Shown here: one piece after another, positions 1 to 6,930 of the stretch
Numbering within the stretch: the stretch's first letter is position 1
Layout of the letters: each line of letters opens with the position of its first letter
NCBI GenBank assembly: GCA_900764695.1
Contig: CAAFOY010000088.1
Coordinates: 1-25,202 of the forward strand
Origin: Lachnospiraceae bacterium
GTDB taxonomy: Bacteria > Bacillota_A > Clostridia > Lachnospirales > Lachnospiraceae
Reading direction: 5' to 3'
Length of the DNA stretch: 25,202 nt
Translations under genes and position numbers: made by a program
Notes under the pieces: generated by a model
What the model was told of the DNA's origin: nothing
The model's input: the letters and a program-made list of their open reading frames with translations, nothing else
The model's database searches: none

Positions 1-103
1 GACGAAGTTAAGGCGAATGCCACATCAGTGAAATGAAGCGAAGCGAAATTGAACTGTGCGTGGACGAAGTTAAGGCGAATGCCGCATCAGTGAAATGAAG
101 CGA
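1..103. repeat. Direct repeat pair, 41 bp, period 62
   Basis: Positions 1-41 and 63-103 are 41-bp copies that differ at one base (position 22 a, position 84 g). Each contains GCGAATGCC followed by catcagtgaaatgaagcga. The spacer 42-62 differs. The first copy begins at the window edge, so the array may extend to the left. The GCGAATGCC core also occurs in the 50-bp repeats at 9501 and 9567. No coding function is seen. Confidence 0.85.
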
Positions 104-143
104 GTATACAATGAAAGTTAAAAAGAGACAAAAGGAGGTTCTT

Positions 144-602
144 ATGCCAAAGAACAGAAAAGAAGAAACGATTTACACAATAATGATGGTCATAGTAATG
201 GTTTATGCAATGGTATGTTATAACATAGCAATGGATGTAGGTGGAATGAAGAATTTTGTATTTTTAGCAGCACTTAGTGAACTGCCGATAATGTGTATAG
301 CAGCATTTTTACTTGATACATTTATAGCCGGACCAATAGCAAAAAAAGTAGCTTTCAGACTGGTAAATCCAAAAGAAGATAAACCAATATTTGTTATTTT
401 GGCAATATCAGTATTATCAATCTGGCTTATGTGTCCGATGATGAGTTTTGTGGCTGTAGTTTTGTTTAAAAATGCTTTTGGTCCACAACTTATAGCAGTG
501 TGGATTCAGACAACTATAATAAATTTCCCTATGGCATTTTTCTGGCAATTATTTGCTGCCGGCCCGCTGGTAAGAACGATATTTGGAAAAATATTTAAAT
601 AA
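144..602 (+). CDS. DUF2798-like four-helix membrane protein
   Basis: This 152-residue integral membrane protein resembles the DUF2798 family, whose function is unknown. An in-frame ATG exists at 111, but the ATG at 144 is preceded by AAAGGAGG at 131-138, an ideal ribosome binding site, so the shorter form is chosen. Four hydrophobic segments are visible, arranged as two similar halves. The end of half one reads FIAGPIAKKVAFRLV and the end of half two FAAGPLVRTIFGKIF, which suggests tandem duplication of a two-helix unit. No catalytic motif is seen. The gene stands alone behind the 41-bp repeats, and no clear promoter was found. The family call is from residue pattern memory only. Confidence 0.75.
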   Translation: MPKNRKEETIYTIMMVIVMVYAMVCYNIAMDVGGMKNFVFLAALSELPIMCIAAFLLDTFIAGPIAKKVAFRLVNPKEDKPIFVILAISVLSIWLMCPMMSFVAVVLFKNAFGPQLIAVWIQTTIINFPMAFFWQLFAAGPLVRTIFGKIFK

Positions 603-629
603 TCGTAAATTTGAAAAAATATATTATGA

Positions 630-649
630 AAAATCGCAGAGTCGATTTT
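630..649. other. Small hairpin between DUF2798 gene and spoIIID
   Basis: AAAATCG (630-636) and CGATTTT (643-649) form a 7-bp stem with a 6-nt loop. On the + strand no T tract follows, so termination would be weak. On the minus strand the stem ends in five T. It may simply mark the end of the DUF2798 transcript. Confidence 0.3.
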
Positions 650-724
650 GAAAAAAGTAAAACAAGAAAATATATTTGAAAATTACAAATTTATTCGATT
701 GATAAAAATTCAACATATTAATTT

Positions 725-766
725 CGCCTTTTGCATAAATTATAAAAAAGAAAAATGCAAAAGGCG
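725..766 (+). promoter_or_regulatory. Perfect 12-bp inverted repeat over the spoIIID ribosome binding region
   Basis: CGCCTTTTGCAT (725-736) pairs perfectly with ATGCAAAAGGCG (755-766) across an 18-nt A-rich loop. The right arm includes the purine-rich AAGGCG that is the only candidate Shine-Dalgarno for the GTG start at 771. In RNA it would hide the ribosome binding site. In DNA it could equally be an operator with arm centres about 30 bp apart. The repeat is read directly; the role is inferred. Confidence 0.5.
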
Positions 767-770
767 AGAA

Positions 771-1025
771 GTGAAAGAATATATTGAAGAAAGAACGATT
801 GAAATAGCAAATTACATTATTGAATGCAATGCTACTGTAAGACAGGCAGCAAAGACATTTGGTGTAAGTAAAAGCACGGTACATAAAGACTGTACAGAAC
901 GGTTAGGCAGGTTAAATCCAGGATTGGCAAAGCAGGTTAGGAAAGTTCTTGATGTAAATAAGTCGGAACGTCATATTAGAGGTGGACTTGCAACAAAAGA
1001 AAAATACGCACATAATCATGCATGA
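771..1025 (+). CDS. spoIIID: Stage III sporulation transcriptional regulator SpoIIID
   Basis: SpoIIID is a small DNA-binding protein that adjusts sigma-E-dependent transcription in the mother cell during sporulation. The product here is 84 residues, close to the usual 80-95. It begins VKEYIEERTIEIANYI and contains the helix-turn-helix ATVRQAAKTFGVSKSTVHKD, followed by the family tail with RHIRGGLATKEKY. The GTG start at 771 was chosen because homologs begin near this point. The frame stays open back to 648, but the extra 41 residues are Lys/Ile/Asn-rich and unlike the family. The ribosome binding site (aaggcgag) is weak and lies inside a 12-bp inverted repeat. The next gene is an mreB/mbl homolog, as in Bacillus subtilis, where spoIIID and mbl are neighbours. 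Confidence 0.93.
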   Translation: MKEYIEERTIEIANYIIECNATVRQAAKTFGVSKSTVHKDCTERLGRLNPGLAKQVRKVLDVNKSERHIRGGLATKEKYAHNHA

Positions 1026-1029
1026 AGAA

Positions 1030-1060
1030 ATAAAAGCCATTTAGTTATGGCTTTTATTTA
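1030..1060 (+). terminator. spoIIID terminator
   Basis: ATAAAAGCCAT (1030-1040) and ATGGCTTTTAT (1047-1057) form an 11-bp perfect stem with loop ttagtt, followed by a T-rich stretch. It starts 5 bases after the spoIIID stop. The A/T-tracts within the stem make it potentially bidirectional. Confidence 0.85.
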
Positions 1061-1070
1061 ATTATGACAA

Positions 1071-1096
1071 TAAAAAACCACATCTTACGATGTGGT
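1071..1096 (-). terminator. Minus-strand intrinsic terminator
   Basis: Read on the minus strand, ACCACATC-GTAA-GATGTGGT is an 8-bp stem closed by a GNRA-type tetraloop (GUAA) and followed directly by six T. On the + strand the loop is ttac and no T tract follows. The hairpin is therefore best read as the end of a minus-strand transcript. No minus-strand protein gene lies upstream of it, which points to a short RNA gene. Confidence 0.65.
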
Positions 1097-1210
1097 GTTA
1101 ATTTCGGGGGACCTGGCGGGAATTTCACCCACCAGGTTGAGTATGAAAAACTTAAAAATACGTCATTATAGGGTATGACGTATACAAACTATGCTGCACT
1201 ACCTAAGTAG
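1071..1210 (-). ncRNA. Candidate minus-strand small RNA, about 140 nt
   Basis: The gap 1026-1434 holds no ORF but is rich in hairpins. Read on the minus strand from a possible -10 (CATAAT, 1222-1217), a transcript starting near 1210 would fold into four stems. These are ACTAC/GTAGT (1211-1198), ATACGTCAT/ATGACGTAT (1183-1158), ACCTGG..GGG/CCC..CCAGGT (1137-1111) and the terminator at 1096-1077. In the third stem the junction is a U-G pair on the minus strand but a C-A mismatch on the + strand, which favours the minus strand. The second hairpin is followed by five T and could itself terminate. I do not recognise a known RNA family. An alternative reading is unrelated structured DNA or a + strand mreB leader. 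Confidence 0.35.
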
Positions 1211-1233
1211 TACTCTATTATGTTACGGTACAT

Positions 1234-1263
1234 ATGTGAACGAAATGTGAACACGATGTAAAT
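1234..1263 (-). promoter_or_regulatory. Three phased repeats resembling PhoP boxes
   Basis: On the minus strand, TTTACA, TTCACA and TTCACA are spaced by exactly 5 nt each (11-bp period). On the + strand the repeats read ATGTGAAC, ATGTGAAC and ATGTAAAT at 1234, 1245 and 1256. The B. subtilis PhoP response regulator binds tandem TT(A/T/C)ACA repeats with about 5-nt spacing just upstream of the -10. Here the last box ends 12 nt before the minus-strand CATAAT. The repeats are seen; the PhoP assignment is inference. Confidence 0.35.
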
Positions 1264-1318
1264 AATTTTTTAAATGCAAAAAAAATAAAACATACTTTAA
1301 TTTTTATATAAAATTGTA

Positions 1319-1324
1319 TATAAT
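1319..1324 (+). promoter_or_regulatory. Possible -10 of the mreB promoter
   Basis: TATAAT at 1319-1324 lies in a very AT-rich stretch 110 bases before the mreB start. The -35 position (around 1296, tttaat) is poor, so the promoter is uncertain. The rest of 1264-1434 shows nothing else except the strong ribosome binding site AAAAGGAG just before the start codon. Confidence 0.3.
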
Positions 1325-1434
1325 ATTTGTGCGGGAAATCGTGATTAATACGGGATTGAAAGATGTATAACGTGTTTATTTTTTATAACAACTTTTAATC
1401 TGTCATAAATATCCAATTTTAAAAGGAGAAAGAT

Positions 1435-2430
1435 ATGTTTGATACAGACATTGGAATAGATTTAGGTACAGCAAGTATTTTAGTATATATAAAAGGAAAA
1501 GGTGTGGTTTTAAAAGAACCATCAGTTGTTGCTATAGATAGAGATACGGATACTATAAGAGCAATTGGAGAAGAAGCAAGATTAATGATAGGAAGAACAC
1601 CTGGAAATATTGTTGCGGTAAGACCTCTTAGACAGGGAGTGATTTCTAATTATTCAGTTACTGAACAGATGATAAAGTATTTTATTCAGAAAGCTGTAGG
1701 AAAACGTTCTTATAAGAAACCAAGAATTAGCATTTGCGTTCCTAGTGGAGCAACAGAAGTTGAAACTAAAGCTGTAGAGGATGCATCATTCCAGGCAGGG
1801 GCAAGAGAAGTATTTATAGTGGAAGAACCGTTAGCAGCTGCTATTGGTGCAGGAATAGATATTTCAAAACCATGTGGAAATATGGTGGTTGACATAGGTG
1901 GTGGAACAACAGATATAGCAGTTATTTCTTTAGGTGCTACTGTTGAAAGTACTTCTGTAAAGGTTGCGGGAGATGATTTTGATGATGCGATAGTCAGATA
2001 TATGAGAAAAAAACACAATCTTTTAGTAGGAGAAAGAACTGCTGAAGAAATTAAAATCGGAATAGGTACATGTTTTAAGAAAACAGAAGTTAAGAAGATG
2101 GAAGTAAGAGGTAGAAACCTTGTTACAGGCCTTCCTAAGATTATAGAAGTTACATCAGAAGAAGTTGAAGAAGCTTTAAGAGAAGCGACAACACAGATTG
2201 TTGAAGCTATTCATGGAGTGCTTGAAAATACACCTCCTGAACTCTCAGCAGATATTGCGGTAAGAGGAATTGTTCTTACAGGTGGTGGTTGTCTGTTAGA
2301 CGGATTAGAAGAATTGATTGAATCTAAGACGGGAATCAATACAATGACAGCTGAAGATCCGATGACTGCGGTCGCTATTGGTACAGGAAGATACTTAGAA
2401 GTTATGGATGAAATGAACCAGGAAAAATAA
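1435..2430 (+). CDS. mreB: MreB/Mbl-family rod-shape cytoskeletal ATPase
   Basis: This bacterial actin homolog forms membrane-associated filaments that guide elongation-phase peptidoglycan synthesis. The 331 residues match the usual 330-345. Visible motifs are the phosphate-1 loop DIGIDLGTAS (residues 5-14), the connecting region around VPSGATEVETKAVEDA, the phosphate-2 loop DIGGGTTD (153-160), and the adenosine motif LTGGGCLLDG with Gly 283-285. The ATG at 1435 follows AAAAGGAGAAAG, a good ribosome binding site. Its position after spoIIID parallels B. subtilis mbl, so it may be the Mbl paralog rather than MreB; no mreC or mreD is nearby to decide. It is followed by a small terminator-like hairpin and recD2. 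Confidence 0.92.
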   Translation: MFDTDIGIDLGTASILVYIKGKGVVLKEPSVVAIDRDTDTIRAIGEEARLMIGRTPGNIVAVRPLRQGVISNYSVTEQMIKYFIQKAVGKRSYKKPRISICVPSGATEVETKAVEDASFQAGAREVFIVEEPLAAAIGAGIDISKPCGNMVVDIGGGTTDIAVISLGATVESTSVKVAGDDFDDAIVRYMRKKHNLLVGERTAEEIKIGIGTCFKKTEVKKMEVRGRNLVTGLPKIIEVTSEEVEEALREATTQIVEAIHGVLENTPPELSADIAVRGIVLTGGGCLLDGLEELIESKTGINTMTAEDPMTAVAIGTGRYLEVMDEMNQEK

Positions 2431-2438
2431 TAGATAAT

Positions 2439-2466
2439 AAGGCTGTCTGGAAAAGGCAGCCTTTTA
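2439..2466 (+). terminator. Weak terminator between mreB and recD2
   Basis: AAGGCTG (2439-2445) pairs with CAGCCTT (2457-2463) around an 11-nt loop, followed by a short T run. Only 53 bases separate mreB from recD2 and no promoter for recD2 is seen. The hairpin may therefore only attenuate read-through. Confidence 0.55.
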
Positions 2467-2483
2467 AATTAAAAGGAAAAGAT

Positions 2484-4775
2484 ATGTCGATGAAAACTAT
2501 TACCGGATATGTAGAAATAATTACATTTAGAAATGAAGAAAATGGCTATACTGTTTTAACTATGTCTGTGGGAAAAAAAGATGTAAAAGTAACCGGAGTA
2601 TTTGGATATATTGGTGAAGGGGAATATATCGAAGTAGAAGGCGAGGAAGTATTTCATCCTGTTTTTGGTGAACAGATAAAAATGAAATCGTATAAAACAA
2701 TTCCGGCAAATGACGAATATTCAATTAGAAAATATTTAGGGTCAGGAGCAATTAAGGGGTTAGGTCTTGCTCTTGCGGACAGAATCGTAGACAAGTTTAA
2801 AGAAGATACATTTAGAATAGTTGATGAAGAGCCTGAAAGATTAGAAGAAGTCAGAGGAATAAGTTATAAGAAAGCCATGGATATTGCAAGCCAGATTCAG
2901 GCAAAAAAAGATATAAGAGACGCAATGATATTTTTACAAAAATACGGTATTTCGTCGGCGATGAGTCTTAAAATTTATAATTATTATGGCGAAGAAATTT
3001 ATCAAATTATAAAGAAAAATCCATACCGAATTGCTGATGAAATACGAGGAATAGGATTTACAACAGCTGATGAAATAGCTAAGAGGGCAGGAGTGGAAGT
3101 TAATGCTTCTATTCGAGTTAAAAGTGGAATGGTATATGCACTTTCTAAAGCATCAGAGTCAGGGCATACATATTTGCCAAAAGAAAATCTTATTCAGGCA
3201 ACCATTAGTTTGCTTGGATTAAGAGATCAATATCAGAATGCTGATGGTACATATAATATGGATTTGTTAGATAACTATTTTATTGACCTTGTAATGGAAA
3301 AGAAACTTATTGTTAAAGAAATCAATGAAGTACAGGCTGTATTTTTGTCTACATATTATTACACGGAAATGAATGTAGCGGGAATGTTACTTGGTTTGGA
3401 TTTGTCAATGCCTGCTGATGAATTTGTGGAAGGTGTGAAATTAGATACTATCCAGAGAAAAAATAATATTGTACTTGATGATTTGCAAAAAGAAGCGGTT
3501 ATGGCTACGCAAAGCAATGGAGTGGTAATTTTAACAGGTGGACCGGGAACGGGAAAAACAACTACAATTAATGCGATTATACAAATGTTTGAAAGTGATA
3601 ATTTGGAAATCCGCCTTGCGGCACCTACAGGAAGAGCAGCAAAACGAATGACTGAAACTACAGGTTGCCAGGCACAGACAATACACAGGCTGCTTGAAAT
3701 AAACGGAAGTACCGGAACAGATGATTCATTGGATATGGACGCTAAGTTTGAAAGAAATGAAACAAATCCAATAGAAGCAGATGTAATTATAATAGATGAA
3801 ATGTCGATGGTTGATATTTTTCTTATGCATTCTTTGCTTAAGGCTGTAGCTCATGGAACAAGACTTGTTCTTGTAGGGGATATTAACCAGCTTGCAAGTG
3901 TTGGACCGGGAAATGTATTAAAAGATATCATTGATTCCGGAAAATTTAAAGTGGTAACGCTTAATAAGATTTTCAGACAGGCGGGTGAAAGCGGAATAGT
4001 AACAAATGCCCATAAAATAAATGAAGGAAAAGCAGTTGAACTAGACAATAGCACGAAAGATTTCCTTTATATAAGAAGAAATACACCTCAGGAGGCTTTG
4101 AATGCAACAATAGGTCTTATAATGACAAAACTTCCTGACTATGTAAAATCAACACCGCAGGAAATACAGGTTCTTACACCTATGAAGAGTGGAATTCTTG
4201 GTGTTGAGAATATGAATGTTGAATTGCAAAAATATATTAATAAGCCGGACAAATATAAAAAAGAACATGAATTTGGCAAATATATATTTAGAGAAGGCGA
4301 CAAGGTAATGCAGATAAAAAACAATTATCAAATTGAATGGGAAGTTAGATTGCCTAATGGAGCCTGTATCGATTCAGGAAAAGGTGTATTTAATGGAGAT
4401 TTGGGAATTATAAAAAATATGAATAACGATTCACAGATTTTAGAAGTTGAATTTGATGAAAATAAAATGGTGACATATACATTTAGGGAAGCGGAAGAAT
4501 TAGAACTTGCATATGCAATAACTATTCATAAATCTCAGGGTAGTGAATATCCGGCAGTTATCATGCCTCTTGTTACAGGGTATCAGCAACTTATGACGAG
4601 AAATCTATTGTACACCGGAATAACAAGAGCGAAAAGTTGTGTATGTATTGTTGGAAGAGAAGATACATTTCAAGGTATGATTAAAAATGAAGACCAGCAT
4701 AAAAGGTATTCAGGATTACAATGGCAGTTGCAGACATTTGAAACAGAGGAAGAACCTGTAGAGAATGACAAATAG
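2484..4775 (+). CDS. recD2: RecD2 (RecD/TraA-type) SF1B DNA helicase
   Basis: RecD2 is a 5'-3' DNA helicase that works without RecBC and is linked to recombination, repair and replication-fork maintenance. The 763 residues fit the RecD2 size of about 730-850. In order there are an N-terminal OB-like segment (ITGYVEIITFRNEENGYTVL), a helix-hairpin-helix region with GSGAIKGLG, VRGISYKKA and IRGIGFTTAD (about residues 85-205), and Walker A GGPGTGKT (352-359). Walker B follows as DVIIIDE (433-439), then the motif around LVGDINQLASVGPG, and the C-terminal SF1 motifs TIHKSQGSE and LLYTGITRAK. The start is ATG 2484 behind AAAAGGAAAA; a second in-frame ATG is at 2490. It is probably co-transcribed with mreB and ends in its own terminator. 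Confidence 0.95.
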   Translation: MSMKTITGYVEIITFRNEENGYTVLTMSVGKKDVKVTGVFGYIGEGEYIEVEGEEVFHPVFGEQIKMKSYKTIPANDEYSIRKYLGSGAIKGLGLALADRIVDKFKEDTFRIVDEEPERLEEVRGISYKKAMDIASQIQAKKDIRDAMIFLQKYGISSAMSLKIYNYYGEEIYQIIKKNPYRIADEIRGIGFTTADEIAKRAGVEVNASIRVKSGMVYALSKASESGHTYLPKENLIQATISLLGLRDQYQNADGTYNMDLLDNYFIDLVMEKKLIVKEINEVQAVFLSTYYYTEMNVAGMLLGLDLSMPADEFVEGVKLDTIQRKNNIVLDDLQKEAVMATQSNGVVILTGGPGTGKTTTINAIIQMFESDNLEIRLAAPTGRAAKRMTETTGCQAQTIHRLLEINGSTGTDDSLDMDAKFERNETNPIEADVIIIDEMSMVDIFLMHSLLKAVAHGTRLVLVGDINQLASVGPGNVLKDIIDSGKFKVVTLNKIFRQAGESGIVTNAHKINEGKAVELDNSTKDFLYIRRNTPQEALNATIGLIMTKLPDYVKSTPQEIQVLTPMKSGILGVENMNVELQKYINKPDKYKKEHEFGKYIFREGDKVMQIKNNYQIEWEVRLPNGACIDSGKGVFNGDLGIIKNMNNDSQILEVEFDENKMVTYTFREAEELELAYAITIHKSQGSEYPAVIMPLVTGYQQLMTRNLLYTGITRAKSCVCIVGREDTFQGMIKNEDQHKRYSGLQWQLQTFETEEEPVENDK

Positions 4776-4847
4776 AACAGCACAAGTACTGTGCTGCTTT
4801 TCGGTGATTATACATTTGGCAATTGTAGAAAATGACAAATAGAAAAG
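4757..4847 (+). repeat. 24-bp duplication of the recD2 3' end
   Basis: Positions 4757-4780, covering the recD2 stop codon, are repeated at 4824-4847 with two mismatches. The shared core is AATGACAAATAGAA. The copies flank the recD2 terminator at a 67-bp distance. This looks like a relic of a short local duplication. The rest of the gap up to 5062 is AT-rich, without ORF or stable hairpin. Confidence 0.7.
4778..4801 (+). terminator. recD2 terminator
   Basis: CAGCACA (4778-4784) and TGTGCTG (4790-4796) form a 7-bp stem with loop agtac, followed by cttttc. It starts 2 bases past the recD2 stop. Confidence 0.7.
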
Positions 4848-4994
4848 TATAAGTTAATGGAATAATGTTGTAAATCTGCAAATAATAAACAAAATAGAAA
4901 TATTAAGAAAGGAAAATAAATATAAATTTTAATTAATTTTATAATGCTTTGCTAGAGTTTATTTTATAAAACCTGGTTTATTATTGGAAATTTA

Positions 4995-5022
4995 TTGAGT
5001 TAAATACATAAATACATAATAT
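4995..5022 (+). promoter_or_regulatory. Possible comF promoter
   Basis: TTGAGT (4995-5000) and TAATAT (5017-5022) are separated by 16 bp and would give a short leader of roughly 35 nt before comF. The region is so AT-rich that a chance match is possible. Confidence 0.35.
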
Positions 5023-5062
5023 AAGGTTATTTGAATTAATTAAAAATAGATTTACGTAGGAA

Positions 5063-5767
5063 ATGAAGGAGAAGATTTTAAATGTATTTTTTCCTAGAAC
5101 CTGTCCGGTATGTGGGGAAGTGGTCAAAGGAAAGGACAAATTTGTATGTGACAAATGCAAGGGTAAAGTGTTTTACATGAAAGAGCCTAAATGTGCAAAA
5201 TGTGGAAAAAGTCTTAAAGAAGACGGCACATTGTGCAAAGACTGCAGAGAGCATAAGCATGCATATGAAAAAGGCGTGTGTCTTTTTCAATATGCAGGTG
5301 GAATAAAAGAATCCATGTATAGATTTAAATATAAAAATGCCAGAGAATATGGAGCGTATTATGGATGGGAGACTGCAAAGCGTTATGGAAAATTATTTGA
5401 ACAATGGGGAATTGACTGCATAATGGCAGTGCCGGTTTCTAAAAAGAAGGAAATAAAGAGAGGATATAATCAGGCGTATGTATATGCCAAAGAAATTTCC
5501 CGATATACGAAAATACCTATGGATAAAAAATGCCTTGTGCGAGTTGAGGATACAAAGCCGCAAAAGGAATTTGTAGGGATTGCAAGAAAGAAGAACGTTG
5601 AAAATGCATTTGCTATATATGAGGAAAAGGCAAAAGAATATAATAAGGTATTATTGGTGGATGATATTTATACGACAGGTAGTACTATAGATGCGTGTAC
5701 ACGGATCCTTAAGGCGGCAGGCGTTAAAGAAGTATATTTTGTATGCATAAGTGCCGGAGTGTTGTAA
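5063..5767 (+). CDS. comF: ComF-family phosphoribosyltransferase-like protein
   Basis: ComF proteins are cytoplasmic proteins needed for DNA uptake in competent bacteria. They join zinc-finger-like cysteine pairs to a phosphoribosyltransferase fold, and the true substrate is unsettled. The 234 residues show cysteine pairs C14/C17, C29/C32, C44/C47 and C58/C61 in the first 62 residues. The PRPP-binding loop VDDIYTTGST is at 199-208, preceded by the typical VPVSKKKEIKRGYNQA block. ATG 5063 is fixed by an in-frame stop two codons upstream, and the N-terminus ILNVFFPRTCPVCG is typical. The ribosome binding site is odd: TAGGA sits almost against the start codon. No competence genes are adjacent, so a role in transformation is not shown. 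Confidence 0.9.
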   Translation: MKEKILNVFFPRTCPVCGEVVKGKDKFVCDKCKGKVFYMKEPKCAKCGKSLKEDGTLCKDCREHKHAYEKGVCLFQYAGGIKESMYRFKYKNAREYGAYYGWETAKRYGKLFEQWGIDCIMAVPVSKKKEIKRGYNQAYVYAKEISRYTKIPMDKKCLVRVEDTKPQKEFVGIARKKNVENAFAIYEEKAKEYNKVLLVDDIYTTGSTIDACTRILKAAGVKEVYFVCISAGVL

Positions 5768-5809
5768 CCTTAAAAAACAGCCACCTTAAAAATAGCCTTA
5801 AAAAATATC

Positions 5810-5838
5810 TTGACGCTATATACAGATTATGTTATATT
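5810..5838 (+). promoter_or_regulatory. Promoter of the rpmG-secE-nusG-rplK-rplA unit
   Basis: TTGACG (5810-5815), a 17-bp spacer and TATATT (5833-5838) with an upstream TG make a strong housekeeping promoter. Transcription would begin near 5845. A run of ten T at 5859-5868 lies about 15-25 nt into the transcript, after a very weak hairpin. Confidence 0.85.
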
Positions 5839-5930
5839 AATCAAGCGAGGACTAGGTCTTTTTTTTTTGCAGAAAAAATGACTTAAAACGAGATACAAAA
5901 AATGATTATAAATAAAGTGGAGGTTAAGCC

Positions 5931-6080
5931 ATGAGAACAAGAATTACATTAGAATGTACAGAATGCAAACAGCGTAATTACAATACTACAAAGGATAAGA
6001 AGAGTCATCCGGACAGAGTAGAAACAAAGAAGTACTGCAAGTTCTGTCAGAGACACACAATGCATAAAGAAACAAAATAG
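5931..6080 (+). CDS. rpmG: 50S ribosomal protein L33
   Basis: L33 is a small protein of the large ribosomal subunit near the E site. The ORF encodes 49 residues, the standard Firmicutes length: [17 protein letters not shown] up to HTMHKETK. Cys 9, 12, 36 and 39 form the zinc ribbon, so this is the zinc-binding (C+) form. The ribosome binding site is GTGGAGG about 8 nt before the ATG. secE follows after 27 nt, the order found in many Firmicutes (rpmG-secE-nusG). Confidence 0.97.
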   Translation: MRTRITLECTECKQRNYNTTKDKKSHPDRVETKKYCKFCQRHTMHKETK

Positions 6081-6107
6081 TCAGTTTTATATAATGGAGG
6101 GATTAAG

Positions 6108-6314
6108 ATGGGAGAAGCATCTAACAAGTCAAAGGGCTCTGTAAAAAAATGGTTTGCAGGCTTGAAGGCTGAATTCAAAAGAATAATCTGGCCAACAAAA
6201 GCATCCGTTATAAGACAGACTGTTGTTGTAACAGTGATCACAGTTATTTTAGGTGTTCTTATTAGCTTAATTGATCAGCTCATTCAGTTTGGGTTGGATC
6301 ATATTATAGGATAA
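6108..6314 (+). CDS. secE: Preprotein translocase subunit SecE
   Basis: SecE is the small essential membrane subunit that clamps SecY in the protein-export channel. The product is 68 residues, the short single-helix form usual in Gram-positive bacteria. It has a charged amphipathic N-terminal half with the family-like GLKAEFKRIIWPTKASV. One membrane segment follows, roughly residues 42-62 (VVVTVITVILGVLISLIDQL). The ribosome binding site GGAGGG precedes the ATG. nusG follows after 26 nt. Confidence 0.96.
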   Translation: MGEASNKSKGSVKKWFAGLKAEFKRIIWPTKASVIRQTVVVTVITVILGVLISLIDQLIQFGLDHIIG

Positions 6315-6340
6315 GAATAAAATAATGAAGAGGTGATTAT

Positions 6341-6859
6341 ATGTCAGAAGCAAATTGGTACGTAGTTCATACTTATTCAGGTTATGAAAACAAAGTAAAG
6401 ACTAATATTGAACAGACAATTGAGAATAGAAAATTGCAGGATCAGATATTAGAAGTATCAGTTCCGATTCAGGAAGCAGTTGAAATTAAGAATGGTGTAA
6501 AAAAAGTTACACAGAAGAAGATGTTTCCGGGATATGTACTCATTAATATGGTTATGAATGATGATACATGGTACGTTGTTCGTAATACGAGAGGAGTTAC
6601 AGGATTTGTAGGACCAGGATCAAAACCTGTTCCACTTACTGATGCAGAAATGCTCTCACTTGGAATTAACAAGGGTCCGGTTACTCTTGAATTCTCAGAG
6701 GGAGATACAGTTGCAGTAATCAAGGGCGTATGGGAAGGCACAGCAGGTGTCATTAAGCGCATTGATGAAAACAGACAGACAGTCACAATTAATGTGGACA
6801 TGTTTGGTAGAGAAACTCCGGTAGAATTAGATTTTACTGAAGTTAAAAAGATGGATTAG
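6341..6859 (+). CDS. nusG: Transcription termination/antitermination factor NusG
   Basis: NusG binds RNA polymerase at the clamp and modulates pausing, termination and transcription-translation coupling. The 172 residues comprise an N-terminal NGN domain (WYVVHTYSGYENKVKTNI onwards, with MFPGYVLINM and NTRGVTGFVG) and a C-terminal KOW domain (about 120-172: FSEGDTVAVIKGVWEGTAGV). Length and motifs are standard. The ribosome binding site GAGGTG precedes the ATG. The gene sits in the usual secE-nusG-rplK order and is probably transcribed from the promoter before rpmG. Confidence 0.97.
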   Translation: MSEANWYVVHTYSGYENKVKTNIEQTIENRKLQDQILEVSVPIQEAVEIKNGVKKVTQKKMFPGYVLINMVMNDDTWYVVRNTRGVTGFVGPGSKPVPLTDAEMLSLGINKGPVTLEFSEGDTVAVIKGVWEGTAGVIKRIDENRQTVTINVDMFGRETPVELDFTEVKKMD

Positions 6860-6902
6860 AACCATTTGGTTTTAATAGATTGCTTTACATATTTGTAGAG
6901 CA

Positions 6903-6930
6903 GTGGGAGGGATTCCCGATAATACCACAA
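6903..6930 (+). promoter_or_regulatory. L1-target-type leader motif before rplK
   Basis: The 28-nt element begins GTGGGAGG and ends AATACCACAA, with complementary GTGG/CCAC ends. Similar GTGGGAG...ACCAC leaders stand before rplK in many bacteria, where L1 represses its own operon by binding a site that mimics its rRNA target. The element ends about 7 nt before the rplK ribosome binding site. A related copy precedes rplA at 7456. Confidence 0.6.

Noticed and set aside
648..770. Long form of SpoIIID starting at TTG 648
   Set aside because: The extra residues are low-complexity and unlike the family; the region is an inverted repeat and AT-rich leader.
1111..1137. FMN-riboswitch-like piece (minus strand GGTGGGTGAAATTCCC)
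   Set aside because: Only this short resemblance is present; the rest of the FMN aptamer (GCGAGC, GACAGT and other conserved blocks) is missing.
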